Shown here: one piece after another, positions 21,251 to 31,226 of the stretch
Layout: every line of letters starts with the position of its first letter
How positions within the stretch are numbered: position 1 is the stretch's first letter
DNA from: Mesostigma viride
Taxonomy: Eukaryota; Streptophyta; Mesostigmatophyceae; Mesostigmatales; Mesostigmataceae
DNA length: 36,000 bases
Direction of reading: 5' to 3'
Assembly (NCBI GenBank): GCA_009746045.1
Contig: RPFO01001812.1
Location: forward strand, 92,501-128,500
The notes under the pieces: generated by a model
The model's input: only the letters and a program-made list of their open reading frames with translations
What the model was told of the DNA's origin: nothing
Database searches by the model: none
Program-made: the position numbers and the translations under genes

Positions 21251-24200
21251 ACCACCACCACCACCACCACCGCCGCCGCCGCCGCCGCCGCCGCCACCGC
21301 CACCGCCACCGCCACCGCCACCGCCGCCACCGCCACCGCCACCGCCACCGCCGCCGCCACCGCCACCGCCACCGCCACCGCCACCGCCACCGCCACCGCC
21401 ACCGCCACCACCGCCGCCACTGCCACCACCACCACCACCACAACTCCTCCCAGGGGCGGCCTGGGTGAGTTCCCGCAGAACACGATGCTGGCGTACGAGC
21501 GCAGCGTCCACGGCCACCACAGCGGCAAGGGGACGGAGGTGCTCGAGTTCGACCTGCGCATGACCAAGGATGGGGTGATCGTGAGTTTGTGATGACGTGC
21601 GCTATCAGTCTATCTTGCCTATCAGTCTGCTTGCCGGTGCCAGTGCTAGTGTAGGAGTGGCAGGTGCGAGTGATAGCACGGGTCATGCATGGCGTGTCCA
21701 ACAATTTGCGCACGACCAAGGACGGGGGGGATGACGACATGTGCTACTGGTGTTGCGTATGGCAGCTGTCACGCACCTGAAACCCTACCCATACCACGGC
21801 GTACACCAGACAGCAAGATGGCGAGATCGTGAGTTTGCTGGCCGTGTATGCTAGCGGTGCTAGTGTATGCTGGTGGTGCTATTGTATGCTGGCGGTGCTG
21901 GTGTATGCTGGCGGTGCTAGAGCATGGATGGCAGGGGTCCTCGCGGTGGGGACGGTTGAACGACCGGTCGGCATGACGGGGGCTTGTCAACTTCATGGAA
22001 AGTATGACCTGAGCACTATATCGTTTAAATGCAGGGGCAGCATCTGGTAACGCTCCATAGGATAACTCCCCATGCTAGGTTCTATTATTAAATTGTCCCG
22101 TTACTCCCATTTACTAGTTCTGCTGAGTGGTCCTATTGAGTAGTATTAGTGAGTAGCAGTGCTGTGTGCACCTTGCTGGACACCAGGGCAGCCAAACACG
22201 GGGGCCCAGCTCTCAATCTACGACAATTCACTCTGACCATCTCATCTCACCCCATGCCGTATGTCGCGCTTGCTTCGCAGGTGCTAATGCATGACCACCC
22301 CATTGCACCCCATGCGCCGCCATTCGCCCCCATTCGCCCCTGGCAACAGGTGCTGATGCATGACCCAGTGGTGGACAGTACCACGGACGGCCACGGCTTT
22401 GTGGAGGACTTCACGCTGGCGCAGATCAAGTGAGTGGGTGGCCGTATCTTGCAGCTCATGTGAGGGAAATAATTTTTAACATTTTGAAGATCTAGTGAGT
22501 GGGTGCATGTATCCGCCCTTTTGTTTTTTTGCATGCCAAGAGATTGCGTATCGAGTGGCTGCATGTGGCAGATCACGTAAGGGGCGGACGGAGGGAGGGA
22601 GGGAGGGAGGGAGGGAGGGAGGGAGGGAGGGAGGAGGGAGGGAGGGAGGGAGGAGGGAGGGAGGGAGGGAGGGAGGGAGGGAGGGAGGGAGGGAGGGAGG
22701 GAGGGAGGAGGGAGGGAGGGAGGAGGAGGGAGGGGGGGGGGGGGGGGGGGGGAGGAGGGAGGGAGGGAGGGAGGGAGGGAGGAGGGAGGGAGGGAGGGAG
22801 GGAGGGAGGGAGGGAGGGAGGGAGGAGGGAGGGAGGAGGAGGGAGGGAGGGAGGGAGGAGGGAGGGAGGGAGGGAGGGAGGGAGGGAGGAGGGAGGGAGG
22901 GAGGGAGGGAGGAGGAGGGGAGGGAGGGAGGGAGGGAGGGAGGGAGGGAGGGAGGGAGGAGGGAGGAGGGAGGGAGGGAGGGAGGGAGGGAGGGAGGAGG
23001 GAGGGAGGGAGGGAGGGAGGGAGGGAGGGAGGGAGGGAGGGAGGGAGGGAGGGAGGGAGGGAGGAGGGAGGGAGAGGGAGGGAGGGAGAGGGGAGGGGGA
23101 GGGAGGGAGGGAGGGAGGGAGGGAGGAGGGAGGGAGGGAGGGAGGGAGGGAGGGAGGAGGAGGGAGGGAGGGAGGGAGGGAGGGAGGGAGGAGGGAGGGA
23201 GGGAGGGAGGGAGGGAGGGAGGGAGGGAGGGAGGGAGGGAGGAGGGAGGAGGGAGGGAGGGAGAGGGGGAGGAGGGAGGGAGGGGAGGGAGGGAGGGAGG
23301 GAGGGAGGGAGGGAGGGAGGGAGGGAGGAGGGAGGGAGGGAGGGAGGGAGGGAGGGAGGGAGGGAGGGAGGGAGGGAGGGAGGGAGGGAGGGAGGGAGGG
23401 AGGGAGGGAGGGAGGGAGGGAGGGAGTGTTTCTTCCTCTATTTTGCAGATAATGGGATCGCTTGGCGATCAATGCTTCACATCCAAGTGAGTGCAAACAT
23501 TCTCTCCAGCGCGTGGGTGCACGTATCGAATCAAGCAGTGCGTGGGGCAGTGCATGCCTGCATGACATGACATGAGAGCAAGGTTCCCACGCTACACGGA
23601 GTGGTGGTATTGGCGTGTTTAGGGCAGCCCCATCACGCCCACACGGCTGGGCACGACCAATACTTCCCATGACCGTCACATGGTGGTTTCAGCATCGCGC
23701 AGGGCTAGAGCTTGCCGCCACCCACATGCGTGCCTACCCATGCACACCCACACCCACATGCATGCTCTTTGACCCTTTCCTGACCCTCAAGCGAATCGCT
23801 GGGCTCATTGCTTGGGCACATCGCTGGGCTGATTGTTTGGGCGAATCCATTGAGAGAAGCCAGCCGGGATGACCATCGGGCAATAAACAACCCCTCTCTG
23901 CTTGCACCGCCCTCCACTCGCTCCCCTGCCCCCCAGGCAACTGGACGCTGGCTACAAGTTCAGCCCCGACGGTGGTCTGACCCACCCCTACCGCGGGCAG
24001 AGCGTGCGCGTGCCCACCCTGGACGAGGTGCTGCAGGCATTTGCTCCGCTGCGCCACCTGTGCTTCTTCTTCGACTTCAAGTCGGTCTCCTCGGTCAGGC
24101 CGGGCCTGGAGGTGGGTCTGTCTCTGATGTCAGGGCCGGGTCTGTAGGCGGATTTTGTTTTTTTTTTGTCAGGGACGGGCCTCGAGGTGGGCTTAATTCT

Positions 24201-27200
24201 TTTGTATGCTTGCGCTCATCTCACCTTGTGTTTGGATGCATGCACGGCGCAGGCCATCTCCAAGTGGGGCCTTGACCACCGGGTGATTGCGGGGGCGCTG
24301 GGGACAGAAGTCAGCAGAGAGGTGCGTGGTGTTGCAGTTGGCGCGCGGCCACCCTTGAGGTGATATGATTCAAGCTTGGTCATAAAGCACATGTGCAGCT
24401 TCCTGCCCACGCCGACTGCACCCTCTCCACGCACACATCTCCCACACTTACCCACTGTCTCATCCATTTGAAACAGTGATAGGAACACTCAGAACGTGCA
24501 CACAAACATACACACGTACAAACACATGTACACACGCACACGTGCATGCCACGCCCACCTGATCACTGAACTTGCCTTGAGCCAACCAGCTCTGTGGTCT
24601 GCCCGCTGGTTACCTGTGCCGCATCGGCAAAGTATGAGTCAAGAGAAACAGCTGCACACTAATGGGTTTTGGAAACTGTCTGGCTATGCAATCAGGGCGA
24701 TGCGTTGGCGTGTCCAATTAAGATCCTGCTTACTATCCTCTATAGAGGGAGTTGTCTGCCTTGTTTGCACCCGTCAGTGCTTCATATCCTCATTCATTCG
24801 GTAAGGTTGCAGCTGTCTGCATGCAAGGATCCCAATCAGTAGGAAGAGATCAGTTTCGTGCCTTAAGTGCTTGGGTACAATCACTAACTGGTACGCCTGT
24901 CTAGGACCTATTCCACAAAATCAGAGAGTCGAGGATCTGCGTCCCTGCTCATTAAGATGCGGATGAGAAAACCATCCAGTGCCAGGCTATTGAGGGTGCT
25001 GTTGGGCCAGGGTGGCCATGCGCTGCCTCAACAGCACCCATCGCGTCCCACCCATGACCCTGCTCTGTGCATAACATCCACATGTGCACGTTGCATGGTG
25101 TGCCGCATACGCGTGTTGCTCTTGTTGCATGGCATGGCGGCCGTCGGGCGATGGATGATGGGTGACGGCGGTGGGTGATCAGCTGCACACGTACAAGCCG
25201 AGTTACCTTCCGACCGGCCCCTCGTGGTGGGGGATGCTCCGCCTGTGAGTGCCTGCCATGCATGGCCATAGATGCCTGAAGAAAGCTTCCCGCCATGCTT
25301 TACCCGCTGATGCGTGTTTAAACCTACCCACCACCCATCCTTCCACCATTGCCTGTTCGAGCGCTGGCCAGAATAGGGGCCATCATTGCCTTAGTGGCCA
25401 AAGAGTGCACAGCTAGCTAGTTCCGCGTGGTATGGGACACGTCTGGACGGGTGGTTCGTTCTAGCCATAACCGGTGCTATTATTTCATGGACTTTTATTT
25501 TGGAGTGGCGCTAAGGTTATGACTATGCCCGACTCGCCTGGTGGTCTAAATTAAAGAGTGAAAGGATGGTGATGTCTTGATTCAGCGTCACCGGCACGCA
25601 TCATGACTGGCTGTTCTTGCTGCGGGCCGTTGCAGTCGGTGAGCTACCCGACGCGAGGTCTGCTGCAGCTGCAGCCAGGGTACTGCGGCGGCCTGTGGTG
25701 GGGGTGCAGGCGGTAGTCTACCTTCATCTGTCACTCATGTCTGTGCCAACATCTACGCTACAGCAAGTCTTTCCTACCCATAAAGCGCACTGTATGTCAC
25801 CCGGACCAAGATACCCTGAGATCATCTGATTGGCTATCATAGCGTGGTGTTTTCCCACACATAAACACATATTTCATGCGACGTGCCTCCTGGCTTCTAT
25901 CGTTCCTTCTTCCTGTTTTCTAATCTATTCTGGGTTCTCAGCCGTAATGCTGGCGCCTTCACCCTATATCAAACGTACAGTCATTCCCGCGGTAAGTTAC
26001 GATTCTTAATATCAAGTTTCCGCGTTAAGCTGCGACGCCGAAGTGCGGGTGGCGACCGTAACTTAAGCCTGGGTGCTATCGTAACTAAACGCGGGGTTGA
26101 GCCAAACTCTAGGTGTCAGGCTACTTTTGGCCGCGGAGGCAGCCATTTTTGGCGGATTCCGGACGTCCGAACTCCGGGGTTGGGGGGCCGGGGGACCCGC
26201 TATGCTGTTTGCTCAGCAACACGACAGCACTAGTAGTACTACGTGACATTTTAGACGGCAAAATACCGTGCTGAATGCTCCAGTTAGTGGCAATTAGGCC
26301 GAGCTCGGCAGGGAACTTGGAACACAGAACATAGCTAGGAGTAGCGCTGGGATGTGGAAAGATGCTGCTCAGCCGCAACTGAAGTGAACTGAACTGAACT
26401 AGCAAAATCACAGCTGCCAATGACACTATCGCCTATCAGCCTATCACCCAAGCGTACGAGGCAGGCCCGCAGCGCCCAGCTGCGGCGCATCCAGAGTCTG
26501 GTACGAAATCCCGTACTTTGAGCTTGATGCTGCAGCTGGATCGGGCTAGACGAGAGCTGTTGAATGCCGTATAGAAGTCCGTCAGAGTAGGAGGGGGTGA
26601 GCTGCTAGCCTAATTCTACCGCTAAGGTTACGTCCCCGCGTTAAGTTACGACGCCGCAGTGCGTGTGGCGATTGTAACTTAACGCGGGAATGACTGTAAT
26701 GCAATGATTTAATGATTTAAGCTTTACTAAGGCTTCAATGCCTTTGCATTCGCAGGCCTGCACTGTCTTATAGCCATGTTTCTCCTGCCCTACCCCTTCC
26801 CCTCCCTCCACCCACTTGCCCCTCTCCCCCCCCTGCAGGTACATCCTGTACCTGCTGGGCCTTCTCTGGCTGGTCCCGCTGCGCACGCAGCTGGTGGGGT
26901 GCGTGCCCATCCTGTTCGGCCGCAAGGTGAGGCCAAAATGTTTTGGACTAGAGGTGAAGCCACCAGGTTTGGTTGTGAGGCGAGGTCATGTGCAAGATAC
27001 CTTGGGGGGCACCTGCTGGGGTGCCTCCCAGCAGGAGGCACACTCCTCTTGGACACGCTGATGGTGGACACACGAACTGTGGACAGCGATGGTTGGTCGC
27101 TTTTCTCTCACCAGTAAGTAGTTCACAGAGCACATCCAGCTCTTGGGTACCACCAGTAAGTAGTTCACAGAGCACATCCAGCTCTTGGGTACCACCAGTA

Positions 27201-30200
27201 AGTAGTTCACAGAGCACATCCAGCTCTTGGGTACCACCAGTAAGTAGTTCACAGAGCACATCCAGCTCTTGGGTACCACCAGTAAGTAGTTCACAGAGCA
27301 CATCCAGCTCTTGGGTACCACCAGTAAGTAGTTCACAGAGCACATCCAGCTCTTGGGTACCAGGGCCATGGTCAGTATCTGGTACATGCTTTCATTGGTC
27401 AGCATCAGGGTGAGTGTACCTGGTGTAAGCTCACTGAACATGTGGTTGTACGTCCAGCTTTATCGTTTCGAGTCAAATGTGGCTGCTGCTCCCTTCCTGC
27501 CGCGCGGCGCGGTGGCATGTCTTGCCTTGCCCACGCAGGATTTGCACGGTATGGGACACTGTGCGTCAAGCCGCACGCTTCCCCTGTCTAATTTTAGAAA
27601 CGAGTATTTGTGTGGGGCTTGTGCGGTGGAGAGGGATGACTTTTGGATGGAAAAGGGTTGCTTATCTTTGGCTTATGTTTAGGGGCGAACCTCTTGCTGC
27701 CACGCTCAGTGGGGGCTGGTCACTTTGGTGATGTGGTGACGTCGGTGGCAGTCCCTTTCGCCGCCCCACATGTGACCATGTGTGGTCCCCCTTGCCTGAC
27801 CCAGCGCATGCAGCATGATGCAGCATGCTTGTAATGATCCTTATTTCTCCTTTTCCTTGCGCGACTTCGAGTAGGTAGGTACTTCGACCCAAACTGTTTC
27901 TCGCTCGTCTACATTTTTTATATTTCCATCGTCTTCTCTGTAGCACTGACCAGTCCAGTCGGGAGATCAACGTCAGCCGTAGCCAGTTATGACGTCGCCC
28001 CATCTTGCAATGTCGCTCTGGCATAGGGTGCTGTATCCGGCTGGAGGTTGATAATTTATCAATAAATTACCAGGAGTGTTAAGAGAAGGTCTAAAGCTTC
28101 TACACGCAGTTCCAGTTAAGTGTACTGCCGACCTCCATTCACAACAATCCCAAAATGTGGGTTGGGCATGCGGATCGTGGGTGCTTGTACCCCTTTCTTC
28201 AGGTATACGCATTAAGTGTTGGTTATAACAGTTGATTTTGTTTCTGTTTTCTGTTTTCTGTTCTTTCTGTATATTTTTCCTGGTGGCCTCCTGGTGGCCT
28301 CCTAGTGGCCCCCGCCACTTGGTTGCACCGTGGGGGGGTCCATTTTGTGGCATGTATCGTCAGTTCGTCATCCTCAGATACTTCATAATGTAATGCCAGC
28401 CGGTTATACATTTGTTTAATATAATACTAGTACAGTACAGTATATATTAACATCTATGTCATACATATACAGCAGTCCGTCTTCATACATACACACATAT
28501 AAAGAGTCAGTACTTCTGCGCACATAGCTCTAGCGGTGAGTCATCTTCTATAGATTCAGCAATATCGGACATATTGGCACCCCTCTCCGGTCAAGGGGGG
28601 GTTTGCAGTTGGGCTGTTTCGAAACGTTACATGAGATGCCTTCGGATCAGGAGACTCACACAGCCGCAAAATCATGCCAAAGGTCCTATTTTCGATTCCT
28701 TGCTGGTAGCTTCTGGGCTTTCTTACTTCCTGTGTTCCGCGGAATCTCATATTTGGGCAGCTAGCATTTTCACGTTTGTTGCTTTCTGACGACACTACAA
28801 GCGGTGTATATCGGTACTAGTAGTTGTATATAATAATATGATGCCAATTAAGTCATCAGGATGTTTATAGCACGCATTCTATGTCCTACTGGCCAAAATG
28901 GGACAGTGACCATGCGTAGTGATGCAAAGGTGGGATCGCTTCATCTTTCGAGGTCGCTCATTCTTGCCCTCTTGCCTGTGCCCTCGTATTGCTTCTCTCA
29001 TGCAGGTGCTGACCCAGGGTCTTGTGGATGCCTTCCATAAACGACAGGTACGCCTGCTGGGTTGTTGGCGGCCTCTGTGGTCCATGGCGCTCACATGTGC
29101 GCCACGCCCCAGATACACACTCCTAGGGATACCTGCATGAGGCGAGCCAGGTGGGTACCTGGGGGCCTGAACCCTAAAGTCAAGCCTGCCTCATGCATAG
29201 TTTACAGAATCTTGATATAAGGTTTCCGCTGCTGCGTTTTTGGTCCTTTTCACTGTGTCTTTTGTTTTTCCAGGGACGCCATGCTTTCCTCGGACTTCCT
29301 CTGCTCTTGCCTTTCTGTGGCCCCCACGTACTCTGGCCCCATCGGTTTGCTCATCCCCACCGCTCCCATCGGTTTGCTCATCCCCACCGCTCCCATCGGT
29401 TTGCTCATCCCCACCGCTCCCATGTGTTTGCTCATCCCCACCGCTCCCATGTGTTTGCTCATCCCCACCGCTCCCATGTGTTTGCTCATCCCCACCGCTC
29501 CCATCGGTTTGCTCATCCCCACCGCTCCCATCGGTTTGCTCATCCCCACCGCTCCCATCAGTTTGCTCATCCCCACCGCTCCCATGTGTTTGCTCATCCC
29601 CACCGCTCCCATGTGTTTGCTCATCCCCACCGCTCCCATGTGTTTGCTCATCCCCACCGCTCCCATCGGTTTGCTCATCCCCACCGCTCCCATCGGTTTG
29701 CTCATCCCCACCGCTCCCATCGGTTTGCTCATCCCCACCGCTCCCATCGGTTTGCTCATCCCCACCGCTCCCATCGGTTTGCTCATCCCCACCGCTCCCA
29801 TCGGTTTGCTCATCCCCACCGCTCCCATGTGTTTGCTCATCCCCACCGCTCCCATGTGTTTGCTCATCCCCACCGCTCCCATCAGTTTGCTCATCCCCAC
29901 CGCTCCCATCGGTTTGCTCATCCCCACCGCTCCCATGTGTTTGCTCATCCCCACCGCTCCCATCGGTTTGCTCATCCCCACCGCTCCCATGTGTTTGCTC
30001 ATCCCCACCGCTCCCATCGGTTTGCTCATCCCCACCGCTCCCATCGGTTTGCTCATCCCCACCGCTCCCATGTGTTTGCTCATCCCCACCGCTCCCTGCC
30101 CTGTCCCTGCTTGTGGTGCTTTGGGACCTTCCTTGCAGCGCATTTTTGCCGTCTTTGGCCCCTACTTGAACACGGAGGACCACCAGGTGTGCGAAGGAAA

Positions 30201-31226
30201 TAGGACTGGATAAGCATGTAGTTGGTAGTTAGATAACTAGTAGGGTCCATTTGCTAGGGTGGTTCCTATATCATGCTTGCTTTATTATGTTTGATTTCTG
30301 GAACTTTCCATTTCTGATGCAGATATCTGCGTGAATAGATATGAGTAATTAGATGTATGAATTTACAGGCTGATGTACTAATAGGTTCATTAACGCAGCT
30401 ACCCATTAACAGCAGAGTCTATGGTGCGCTTGCTTTTTAAGCCACCGCTGCACCCAGACCTCTGCTTTATTTTCCTACGAAGGATATGCAGTGGCAGGTT
30501 GTTGGGACGTCATTTTATGTTTTTCTATCGGACATGCAGTGATGTTTCTTGCAAACATCCTTTCCTATCAGTTGTCGCCGCACGCCCTGTCATTTGGCCA
30601 TGGGGTGAGCTGAGCACTTGTTTGTAAAAACTAAGAAGGAAACGGGTGCGGGTGGAGGGAGGGGGGGGGGAAAGGGGGACTTTGGTTGTATTTGAAATTT
30701 TGAAAGTGTCAAAATGTCCATGAAGATGGACTCGTGTATTGGACAGTGTTTCTAGCAAGCCCTTGTCCAGACCTGGTCATGCTAGCGACTGTGCTTATTT
30801 TGGAATGGTTCATCCCAGGCGATACTCGGTGTCGGGACTTGTCAACCCTTCAGGAGAGGTTTAGTGTGGCCCATACAGGCATGATGCTTTGTGATGTGGC
30901 TGCCACTTCGGCACATCTGGGCACCTTCTTCCACTTGCGTGTGGGCAACTCCCGTTTATTTGTAGTGGTTGGAACTAGTGGTTGGAATCCTTTCATCGTA
31001 GTTGCTTGTCTCTGATTAGTTGCCTGGTCCCTTACTCCTCTTTGGCTGGTGATTGCTTTGCCTGCTTCCTTGTTGGTGGATGTTTTGCCGTGGCCAGATG
31101 GAATGCATCTCACTGGGGGTGGACATTTTGGTCACTGACATGCCTGACTGCCTGCATCACACGCTCGAGAAATGGGGGATTAAGGAATATTCCACCGGAC
31201 GCCTGCTGAGGAAAAACAGCACATGA
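20042..31226 (+). CDS. Glycerophosphodiester phosphodiesterase, GDE4/GDE7-like (lysophospholipase D type)
   Basis: Reconstructed exons: 20042-20202, 21454-21580, 22350-22429, 23937-24111, 24253-24321, 24905-24952, 25183-25244, 26839-26926, 27350-27409, 29006-29047, 30139-30186 and 31098-31226, giving 362 residues. Apart from the end of exon 6 all borders are AG/GT and phases match. An N-terminal membrane anchor ([15 protein letters not shown], about 5-19) precedes the GDPD domain: HRGG (His53, codon split by intron 1), [17 protein letters not shown] (Glu85, Asp87), VLMHD (His100), [11 protein letters not shown] and FFFDFK (Asp169, Lys171). A second hydrophobic segment, [17 protein letters not shown], aligns with the GLLPFVPIREQ region of animal GDPD1/GDPD3. 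[14 protein letters not shown] aligns without gap to their LNEEQEYKRAFDLG, and [10 protein letters not shown] to the C-terminal TDYP motif. The likely role is hydrolysis of glycerophosphodiesters or lysophospholipids at a membrane. Usual trailing WVLN/WTVN is replaced by FGPYLN. Substrate is inference. Confidence 0.88.
21082..21443 (+). repeat. (CAC)n/(CGC)n trinucleotide array in GDPD intron 1
   Basis: About 120 trinucleotides in blocks: pure CAC (to about 21186), CGC blocks interrupted by CAC, an alternating CAC-CGC section (about 21295-21410), then CAC again. It ends 10 bp before the exon 2 acceptor at 21453. Poly-Thr, poly-His, poly-Gly and poly-Trp ORFs from it are artefacts. Confidence 0.97.
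22591..23426 (+). repeat. ~836-bp polypurine (GGGA)n array in GDPD intron 3
   Basis: Nearly pure GGGA tetranucleotides with scattered GGA triplets and a few GAGAGGGG interruptions. A run of about 20 G is at 22733-22752. The sense strand is virtually all purine for over 800 bp. It lies in the 1,507-bp intron between GDPD exons 3 and 4. The 317-368-codon ORFs it yields are artefacts. Confidence 0.98.
25976..26698. mobile_element. Non-autonomous TA-flanked inverted-repeat element (MITE-like) in GDPD intron 7
   Basis: The ends are inverted copies: left CAGTCATTCCCGCGGTAAGT from 25978, and right the reverse complement of CAGTCATTCCCGCGTTAAGT ending at 26696. Each is flanked by TA (25976-25977 and 26697-26698), as expected of a Tc1/mariner-type TA target duplication. 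The element is 719 bp and contains no transposase ORF. The right end also has a perfect 15-bp stem, CCCGCGTTAAGTTAC (26635-26649) against 26674-26688, and the left end carries diverged pieces of the same motif. It is a terminal-repeat-rich deletion derivative; the superfamily is inference. Confidence 0.88.
27111..27362 (+). repeat. Six copies of a 42-bp unit overlapping the start of GDPD exon 9
   Basis: Units begin at 27111, 27153, 27195, 27237, 27279 and 27321 and are essentially identical. Each begins CCAGTAAGTAGTTCACAGAG and continues through CACATCCAGCTCTTGGGTAC. The last unit runs directly into exon 9, whose inferred acceptor (ATCCAG, ending at 27349) lies inside it. Confidence 0.97.
27410..29005. 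other. GDPD intron 9, no other gene seen
   Basis: A 1.6-kb interval between exons 9 and 10. Small ORFs on both strands (27643-27834, 27973-28353, 28574-28789) have no recognisable content. A short triplicated motif around CTGGTGGCCTC lies at 28279-28312. Otherwise I see nothing distinct. Confidence 0.6.
29338..30096 (+). repeat. 27-bp minisatellite with three variants in GDPD intron 10
   Basis: Twenty-eight units of 27 bp sharing TTTGCTCATCCCCACCGCTC. The variable position before it reads CATCGG, CATGTG or CATCAG. The array fills the intron between exons 10 and 11, and the exon 11 acceptor is 42 bp after it. As a multiple of 3 it stays open in all six frames, giving several artefact ORFs of about 300 codons. 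Confidence 0.97.

Noticed and set aside
20930-21740. Poly-Thr, poly-His, poly-Gly, poly-Trp and Ala/Val ORFs
   Set aside because: Trinucleotide array artefacts; only the 21454-21580 part of one frame is real (GDPD exon 2).
23449-23487. Exon-like segment with TTTTGCAG acceptor and GTGAGTGC donor after the GGGA array
   Set aside because: Including it after exon 3 creates an immediate stop; exon 3 to exon 4 fits without it.
22495-23679. ORFs of 317-368 codons on both strands (Glu/Gly/Arg and Pro/Ser/Leu repeats)
   Set aside because: Pure translations of the GGGA array inside a GDPD intron; flanking exons splice in phase without them.
25617-25829. ORF starting in the GDPD intron, with an AG before 25637 and Leu-Gln-rich frame
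   Set aside because: Exon 7 (ends phase 2 at 25244) joins directly to exon 8 (starts with one base at 26839), so no exon is needed here.
29191-30213. Five overlapping ORFs of about 300 codons
   Set aside because: The 27-bp unit is divisible by three and lacks stops in several frames on both strands; it is an intronic minisatellite.
30734-30752. VYWTV coding string, considered for the GDPD WTVN motif
   Set aside because: No acceptor in the required phase and no adequate donor; the 30139-30186 exon fits both phases and aligns without a gap.
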